64,000 nucleotides of DNA from CAZSDU01 sp963662525 (GTDB lineage: Bacteria; Bacteroidota; Bacteroidia; Bacteroidales; FEN-979), in assembly GCA_963662525.1 (NCBI GenBank), contig OY759717.1, positions 2,914,001 through 2,978,000 of the forward strand. The letters run 5' to 3'. Made by a program: the position numbers and the translations under genes. This document shows, piece after piece, positions 59,434-64,000 of the stretch (position 1 is its first letter; each line of letters opens with the position of its first letter). The notes below the pieces were generated by a model. The model made no database searches, had not been told where the DNA came from, and was given only the letters and a program-made list of their open reading frames with translations.

Positions 59434-60888
59434 ATGAAAGAACTTTCTCTCACTCTCGACAACCTTAATGAGGCTTTTCCACCCGAGTTTTCTGAAGAAC
59501 AGATTGCTAAAGCAAAGACCTTATTCCTGAAAAAATTATCGGAGAAGGCACATTGTTATTATTCGGGAAAAATTCAGACGGTTCCTAAGGCTCCGGTGAT
59601 CGGGTTCAACTGGTTTAATGTATGGTATACCCCTGGGGTTTCCAAGGTTTCCACAAATATCAGGGACAATAATGATTGTTCATTTGATTTGACCAACAGG
59701 GGTAACCTGGTGGCAGTTGTCAGTGATTCTACCCGTGTGCTTGGAGACGGAGATTGTACTCCTTCCGGAGGATTGGGGGTAATGGAAGGGAAAGCTTTTT
59801 TGATGAAATACCTTGGAGGAGTTGATGCAGTTGCACTTTGCGTAGACAGCCGGGATGAAAATGGAAAAAACGATCCCGACAGGATCATTCAGTTTGTAAA
59901 AATGTGTCAGCCAAGTTTCGGAGCTATCAACCTGGAGGATATTTCTCAACCAAACTGTTTTAAAGTACTGGATGTGCTCAGGGAGGAATGTGATATTCCG
60001 GTATGGCACGATGATGCCCAGGGTACAGCCTGTGTTACACTGGCCGGCCTGATCAATGCACTTAAACTGGCTGAAAAAAAAATCGAGGATGTCAGGATAG
60101 TCTTGCATGGGGCAGGAGCATCCAATACGACCATCGCCCGTCTCCTGATCACTGATGGTGCAGACCCGGCCAAGATAGCCATGTTTGACACCCGCGGAGG
60201 ATTGCATAGCGATCGTCTTGATATTCAGACTGATAAGCGTTTTTACCGTAAATGGGAATTATGTGAGATGACCAATCCAGGGAAATTGAATACCATGGAG
60301 GAAGCCATGAAAGGGGCTGATGTTCTCATTTCATTGTCCACCCCCGGACCATATGTGATCAAGCAGGAATGGATCCGCAGTATGGCTGAAAAATCAATTG
60401 TATTTGCCTGTGCCAATCCGGTTCCTGAAATCTATCCTTATGCTGCCAAGGAAGCCGGTGCTTATATCGTGGCCACTGGTCGCGGTGACTTTCCCAACCA
60501 GGTCAATAACTCTATTGGTTTCCCGGGGATTCTGAAAGGAGCATTAATGGTTCGTGCCAGGAAAATCACCGACACGATGGCTATAGCCGCTGCCCATTCA
60601 CTGGCCAGTTATGCTGAAAGAAGAGGAATATCGGTAGATAATATAGTTCCGAATATGGAAGAAGCCGCCGTATTTCCTCATGAAGCTGCCGATGTCGCCA
60701 TGCAGGCTATAAAGGATGGTGTTGCCAGAATTCAGATGAGCTGGGATGAGGCTTTTGCAAAATCCAAGAAGGAAATTGAGCATGCCCGCTGCCTGACCCG
60801 TTCCCTGATGGATAAAGGTTTTATTGAAATGCCTCCGGTAGAAATGATCCGGGGAGCATTGAGTTGGGCAATAGAACAGGTTAAATAG
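59434..60888 (+). CDS. Malic enzyme, NAD(P)-dependent, oxaloacetate-decarboxylating
   Basis: A 484-residue malic enzyme (malate to pyruvate plus CO2). The malic N-terminal domain has YYSGKIQTVPKAP, VWYTPGVSKVSTNI and the substrate Lys in MEGKAFLMKYLGG. The NAD-binding domain has VWHDDAQGTACVTLAGL with the metal-binding Asp pair and a Rossmann loop around VLHGAGASNTTIARLLI. There is no phosphotransacetylase domain, so this is the short type. NAD versus NADP cannot be decided by eye. It ends 8 bp into the convergent alpha-galactosidase gene. Confidence 0.9.
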   Translation: MKELSLTLDNLNEAFPPEFSEEQIAKAKTLFLKKLSEKAHCYYSGKIQTVPKAPVIGFNWFNVWYTPGVSKVSTNIRDNNDCSFDLTNRGNLVAVVSDSTRVLGDGDCTPSGGLGVMEGKAFLMKYLGGVDAVALCVDSRDENGKNDPDRIIQFVKMCQPSFGAINLEDISQPNCFKVLDVLREECDIPVWHDDAQGTACVTLAGLINALKLAEKKIEDVRIVLHGAGASNTTIARLLITDGADPAKIAMFDTRGGLHSDRLDIQTDKRFYRKWELCEMTNPGKLNTMEEAMKGADVLISLSTPGPYVIKQEWIRSMAEKSIVFACANPVPEIYPYAAKEAGAYIVATGRGDFPNQVNNSIGFPGILKGALMVRARKITDTMAIAAAHSLASYAERRGISVDNIVPNMEEAAVFPHEAADVAMQAIKDGVARIQMSWDEAFAKSKKEIEHARCLTRSLMDKGFIEMPPVEMIRGALSWAIEQVK

Positions 60889-63148
60889 ATAGACGGATCA
60901 ACCTGACTCCATGATGAAAAACCTTCATCTCAAAGTGATCTCTCACTTTTCCAAGATCTTTTTGTGACCATAAATCTCGCATGTTCCATACTCCTTTGAG
61001 AGGAATATCGTTCATCTCAAAGGGGACAAAGAGGTCTTTTTCTGTGAGGTTGAATAAACCTGCAGCAATGCTTCCATCTTTCATTGGTTTAATCCAGATT
61101 TCATAACCTTCTCCTTTCCTGATCCGGTAGGCTTGCTTTCCCAATGGATCCTGGTTGACTTCCAAGACTTCATCGTTGGTCAGCAGGTTCAGGGTAAATG
61201 GATCAAGCTGGCTGAGATCACAGCCAATCAGTAATGGGGAAGCAAGCAGACACCATAATGAAATATGGGTATATTGTTCATTTGCAGAAAGTCGTGTATA
61301 ATGCAGAGAGGGACCCCAGCCAACCCAGCCGACGACCAGCATATCCGGATCATTCCAATGCCCCGGCGCTGCATAGGGTGAACACTTGTCCTGACTGAAA
61401 CCAATGGCTGACATGCTTTCCCATGAATCCTCAATATCACCTGTTGTCCTCCATGAATTTCCATCTACCTCCGCACCCCAGGTCCAGACATCGCCCATTC
61501 CATATTGACAAAGACTGTAATGTATATCCCGTTTTGCTTTCCGCAATGCCCGTTCCATTATTTTATAAGGTTTTTGCAAATCTGCAAGGGAAGGAGGCCT
61601 GGCTGCAATGTTCCCGTAAGAACACCAGTCGTACTTCAAATAATCAACACCCCAGGAAGCATAAGCCCGGGCATCCTCTTCCTCAAATTTATAGCTTCCT
61701 TCGTACCCGCCACAAGTTTTAGGCCCCGGTGAAGAATAGATACCAACCTTTAACCCGAGACCATGCACATAATCACATAATCCTTTCATGTTCGGGAATT
61801 TGGCATTGGGTAGAATATTTCCTTTTTCATCATGCTTATCTTCCCATCCGTCATCAAGGTTGATATAGGTCCAGCCATGATCAATCAGCCCGCTGCTCTT
61901 TATGGATTCAGCCGATTGCCTGACTTTTACGTCACTCACACTGAGCCCCCAGCAGTTCCAGCTGTTCCAACCAAGGGGAGGGGTCAGGGATAATTGTTTC
62001 CCTGCAATGATTTTCAGCTCCTGCTCAGCTACCCCCAATGTGTTTTCCACTTTAAGTTTAACGGAATATTCTCCTTGTTTTCTGATATGTCCCGTAATTA
62101 TACCAGTTTGTTCATCGATACTGAGTCCATCAGGTAAATCCCTGGCAATATAATGCAGGGGAGGAATACCTGTGGCTGCTACTTTGAAAAGAAAAGGTGA
62201 GCCTGGCCTGACTCCAAATACTCTGGCTCCGTTGATCTGGGGTTCTTTGGCTGCTTTGGGCGTGAGAATGTAGGGGATCTCGATTTCACCTTTTACTGGT
62301 AAGCCAGATTGGCTTTCCACGAAAGTGATATATGCAATACCCGGTTTTGAAATATCTGTCAGGAAACGAAATTCAAATGTACTCTTGCTGTTTTTAGGTA
62401 AAATAACGGCCGTATCCATGGAATATACCAGGAACTGGTTATTGAGTTCCCTGACTTCCAGTTTCAGTTTTCCGTTGAAATCGGTTTTTACTGAAAGGTT
62501 CCTGATTTCATACTGTCGACTAACCATTGTGTCACCATAAAAGTTAAACGCATGGTTGCTATAATTGAATTGAATGTAATCCTGAAGACCAACCATGGAT
62601 ATGAGATAAGGCTTGTCGAATAAGCCACCGGCACCATCCTGATCAAAAACCCGGATGGCAATGACATTTTCTTTATCCCAGAGGATCCGCGGATCGCTTA
62701 CAGCAAGTACATATCGCCTGGGAACATCCCATTTACCCTGAGTTTTAATAAAATTATCCCTTGCTGCAGATTTCCGGGGAAGAGTCATCGCGTTTTCGCC
62801 GATCAATTCCCCATTCAGGAAAACCTGGTCGCAATCATCGATTTTTCCTAACCTGAATTGAAGACTGTCTTTTATATATGCCAAATCTTTCAGGGATGAT
62901 GGAATATGAACCTTGATCCTGTACCATGCATAGCCGTCGTATCCTTTATATCCCTGCCTCTCCCATATTTCATTGGGCAGGATTATTTCCCAGGCTGAAT
63001 CGTTCAGCTCAGGTTTTGCCCAGTTTATATCATCCCCGGTATGAAATTTCCAGGGTAGATTGAGATCGACCATGTCCTGATTTGATTGCCGGTTACAGGA
63101 AATCAATAATATCATCAACAGGACCATGAGAATACCATATTTTTTCAT
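60881..63148 (-). CDS. Family 27 alpha-galactosidase with N-terminal sugar-binding-like and Ig domains
   Basis: 755 residues from ATG 63148 (MKKYGILMVLLMILLISC, lipobox with Cys18); the longer frame to 63226 is rejected because it precedes the -7 box. The N-terminal domain (about 25-190) resembles a carbohydrate-binding or galactose-binding fold (WKFHTGDDINWAKPELNDSAW). Next are Ig-like regions, including PLHYIARDLPDGLSIDEQTG (He_PIG type). The GH27 barrel starts at LTPPLGWNSWNCWGLSVS. The nucleophile Asp is in YLKYDWCSYG and the acid/base Asp in WRTTGDIEDSW. It removes alpha-galactose from glycans, probably at the outer surface. No SusC/D pair is nearby. Confidence 0.9.
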   Translation of the reverse strand: MKKYGILMVLLMILLISCNRQSNQDMVDLNLPWKFHTGDDINWAKPELNDSAWEIILPNEIWERQGYKGYDGYAWYRIKVHIPSSLKDLAYIKDSLQFRLGKIDDCDQVFLNGELIGENAMTLPRKSAARDNFIKTQGKWDVPRRYVLAVSDPRILWDKENVIAIRVFDQDGAGGLFDKPYLISMVGLQDYIQFNYSNHAFNFYGDTMVSRQYEIRNLSVKTDFNGKLKLEVRELNNQFLVYSMDTAVILPKNSKSTFEFRFLTDISKPGIAYITFVESQSGLPVKGEIEIPYILTPKAAKEPQINGARVFGVRPGSPFLFKVAATGIPPLHYIARDLPDGLSIDEQTGIITGHIRKQGEYSVKLKVENTLGVAEQELKIIAGKQLSLTPPLGWNSWNCWGLSVSDVKVRQSAESIKSSGLIDHGWTYINLDDGWEDKHDEKGNILPNAKFPNMKGLCDYVHGLGLKVGIYSSPGPKTCGGYEGSYKFEEEDARAYASWGVDYLKYDWCSYGNIAARPPSLADLQKPYKIMERALRKAKRDIHYSLCQYGMGDVWTWGAEVDGNSWRTTGDIEDSWESMSAIGFSQDKCSPYAAPGHWNDPDMLVVGWVGWGPSLHYTRLSANEQYTHISLWCLLASPLLIGCDLSQLDPFTLNLLTNDEVLEVNQDPLGKQAYRIRKGEGYEIWIKPMKDGSIAAGLFNLTEKDLFVPFEMNDIPLKGVWNMRDLWSQKDLGKVRDHFEMKVFHHGVRLIRLSI

Positions 63149-63172
63149 AGATCGCATGCATTTAATTTTATT

Positions 63173-63240
63173 CAAATATAGAAAAAGCATCCATTTGTTT
63201 GGTGTCATAAATGTAAATTCCGGCATATTATGTAACTTTG
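63173..63240. promoter_or_regulatory. Divergent -7 boxes: alpha-galactosidase and HYC_CC_PP-like gene
   Basis: Minus strand TATATTTG (63180-63173) is 24 nt before the alpha-galactosidase ATG. Plus strand TAACTTTG (63233-63240) is 17 nt before the ATG at 63258. Both fit TAnnTTTG; -33 TTG elements are not clear. Their position supports the shorter starts chosen for both genes. Confidence 0.45.
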
Positions 63241-63257
63241 TACCTTTAATAAGCAGA

Positions 63258-63734
63258 ATGAAAGCTTTTCAGAAAATCAGTATTCTTCTCCTGACGGTTA
63301 TTTTTTTATTCGGAACGATTGGCATTACGATATACCAGCATACCTGTTCGGGTAAACCAGGCAAAGAAATAGTGATCTACCCTGAATTTTTCAGCAAACA
63401 TGCTGACTGCTGTTGCACAGAAACCGGATTCTCTGCAAATCCAATCCGTCATAGTTGTAAACACCAATCCATCTCAAGTAGTGAATGTTGCCGGAATATT
63501 TCACTTTTTCTGAATGCTTCCATTATTTCACTTCCTGTGGATTTAAGCCAACCAGAAATCTTTCTTCCGGTATCCATGATCCTTGCAGGATACGTTGCTG
63601 CATCTGAAATTCATCCTGCCTTCCATGATCAATATTTTATCAGGGTTTCTGAATCACCTCCATTAAGCGGCCAGAAACGTATCCTTCTTTTTCATCAATC
63701 CAGGACAGAGTCTCCTTCCGATCATTTAAGTTAA
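63258..63734 (+). CDS. HYC_CC_PP-like small membrane or exported protein
   Basis: 158 residues from ATG 63258; the longer frame to 63126 overlaps the promoter and is rejected. One N-terminal hydrophobic segment (about 7-25: ISILLLTVIFLFGTIGIT) is followed by HTCSG, then DCCCTE, SCKHQ, SECCRN and a C-terminal SPPLSG. This is the outline of the HYC_CC_PP family as I remember it, with HTC for HYC, Cys pairs and a PP near the end. Such genes sit directly before TonB receptors, as here. The Cys clusters suggest metal (possibly copper) binding. Confidence 0.72.
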   Translation: MKAFQKISILLLTVIFLFGTIGITIYQHTCSGKPGKEIVIYPEFFSKHADCCCTETGFSANPIRHSCKHQSISSSECCRNISLFLNASIISLPVDLSQPEIFLPVSMILAGYVAASEIHPAFHDQYFIRVSESPPLSGQKRILLFHQSRTESPSDHLS

Positions 63735-63843
63735 TCGTTATCTGACGATACAACACACCTGCTTCCAGCCCTTGAAGAGAAGGGAAAAGGGGAGAGGTCT
63801 GATTTACATTCATTGTTGTTACTCATACTTTTAACTTAATTCG

Positions 63844-64000
63844 ATGAAATATTCAAAAATTGTAATATCTTTCATGGTCTTTGTCATCATACTGTTTACA
63901 GAAAATTCTGTAAGGGCGCAGAAAGTTACCGGATTTATCTATGAACGTCTTCCCGGGATCTCAAAATCTCCGCTTACAGGTGTTAATATTTACTGGCTGG
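63844..64000 (+). CDS. TonB-dependent receptor, N-terminal fragment only
   Basis: The first 52 codons from ATG 63844: MKYSKIVISFMVFVIILFT, then a signal-peptide end at about VRAQ and KVTGFIYERLPGISKSPLTG, GVNIYWL. The VTGFIYE...PLTGVNIYW pattern is the start of a CarboxypepD_reg-like domain. The gene continues past the right edge. The context (HYC_CC_PP-like gene 109 bp upstream) fits a TonB-dependent receptor of the metal-uptake kind. The gap 63735-63843 holds only weak 5-bp hairpins. Confidence 0.7.
   Translation, partial: MKYSKIVISFMVFVIILFTENSVRAQKVTGFIYERLPGISKSPLTGVNIYWL

Noticed and set aside
60882..60910. Possible hairpin CAGGTT...AACCTG at the malic enzyme/alpha-galactosidase junction
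   Set aside because: Six-bp arms with a long loop and no T-tract; too weak to call a terminator.
63149..63226. Longer start of the alpha-galactosidase gene
   Set aside because: It would pass through the -7 box region and bury the lipoprotein signal in the chain.
63126..63257. Longer start of the HYC_CC_PP-like gene
   Set aside because: Overlaps the divergent promoter region; residues before Met at 63258 look random.
63735..63843. Small hairpins in the gap before the partial TonB receptor
   Set aside because: Stems of five base pairs only and no U-tract; no convincing riboswitch or attenuator features.

Overview
The window looks like a chromosomal, mostly housekeeping segment of a Bacteroidota genome, probably close to Bacteroidales. 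The evidence is a type IX secretion sorting tail on a secreted beta-propeller protein, a TonB-dependent receptor of the CarboxypepD_reg type paired with a DUF4249 lipoprotein, a second receptor cut by the right edge behind a HYC_CC_PP-like protein, Bacteroidota families (DUF349, DUF5606, DUF1599, BT_3928-like DoxX), a class 1B PyrD/PyrK dihydroorotate dehydrogenase, and many TAnnTTTG -7 boxes in place of E. coli-type promoters. I see no tRNA, rRNA, CRISPR array, insertion sequence, phage gene or HTH regulator. No gap without a gene exceeds about 135 bp.

Layout. 1-6465 (minus): a DUF349 protein with aroC downstream, and an osmC / PLP sulfur enzyme / patatin operon. 6596-9880 (plus): a tricorn-like protease, closed by a strong two-way terminator. 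9931-12248 (minus): a lipoprotein and a membrane nucleotide-sugar epimerase/dehydratase. 12313-25844 (plus): gcvT; four exported proteins of unknown role, ending in a leucine-rich-repeat protein; comB; a DPP III peptidase; an M23 peptidase; guaA; a LysM/receptor-fold protein. 25845-29014 (minus): a universal stress protein and two overlapping glycosyltransferases, divergent from murB (29083-30114). 30116-44303 (minus): a lipoprotein, the type IX cargo protein, pyrD/pyrK, small exported or hypothetical proteins, a family 2 glycosyltransferase, purB, the DUF4249/TonB receptor pair, a YrdC/Sua5 protein, a family 9 glycosyltransferase and dapD. 44424-46043 (plus): ruvX, def and a TPR lipoprotein. 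46045-47630 (minus): cdaA/folP. 47762-59087 (plus): DUF1599, BT_3928-like protein, orphan ABC permease, tpiA, prmA, a 1498-residue exported protein of unknown function, plsY, dnaN and a lipoprotein, closed by a second two-way terminator. Then a cold-shock protein (minus), malic enzyme (plus), a GH27 alpha-galactosidase (minus), and the HYC_CC_PP-like protein with a partial TonB receptor (plus).

Together these genes cover nucleotide, wall-precursor, lipid and central carbon metabolism, plus a large set of exported proteins. The most unusual things seen are: (i) degenerate tandem repeats with 7- or 8-bp units at gene junctions, at seven loci. At one of them two tracts form a 31-bp inverted repeat around the patatin start codon, and one arm is translated as part of its signal peptide. 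(ii) The 13436-18236 operon of four exported proteins, whose LRR member has three WW..W + LRR super-modules. (iii) The 1498-residue exported protein between prmA and plsY, with a winged-helix-like segment. (iv) Convergent genes packed with no gap or with overlap. All functional assignments come from reading motifs and from remembered family knowledge; no database search was run.
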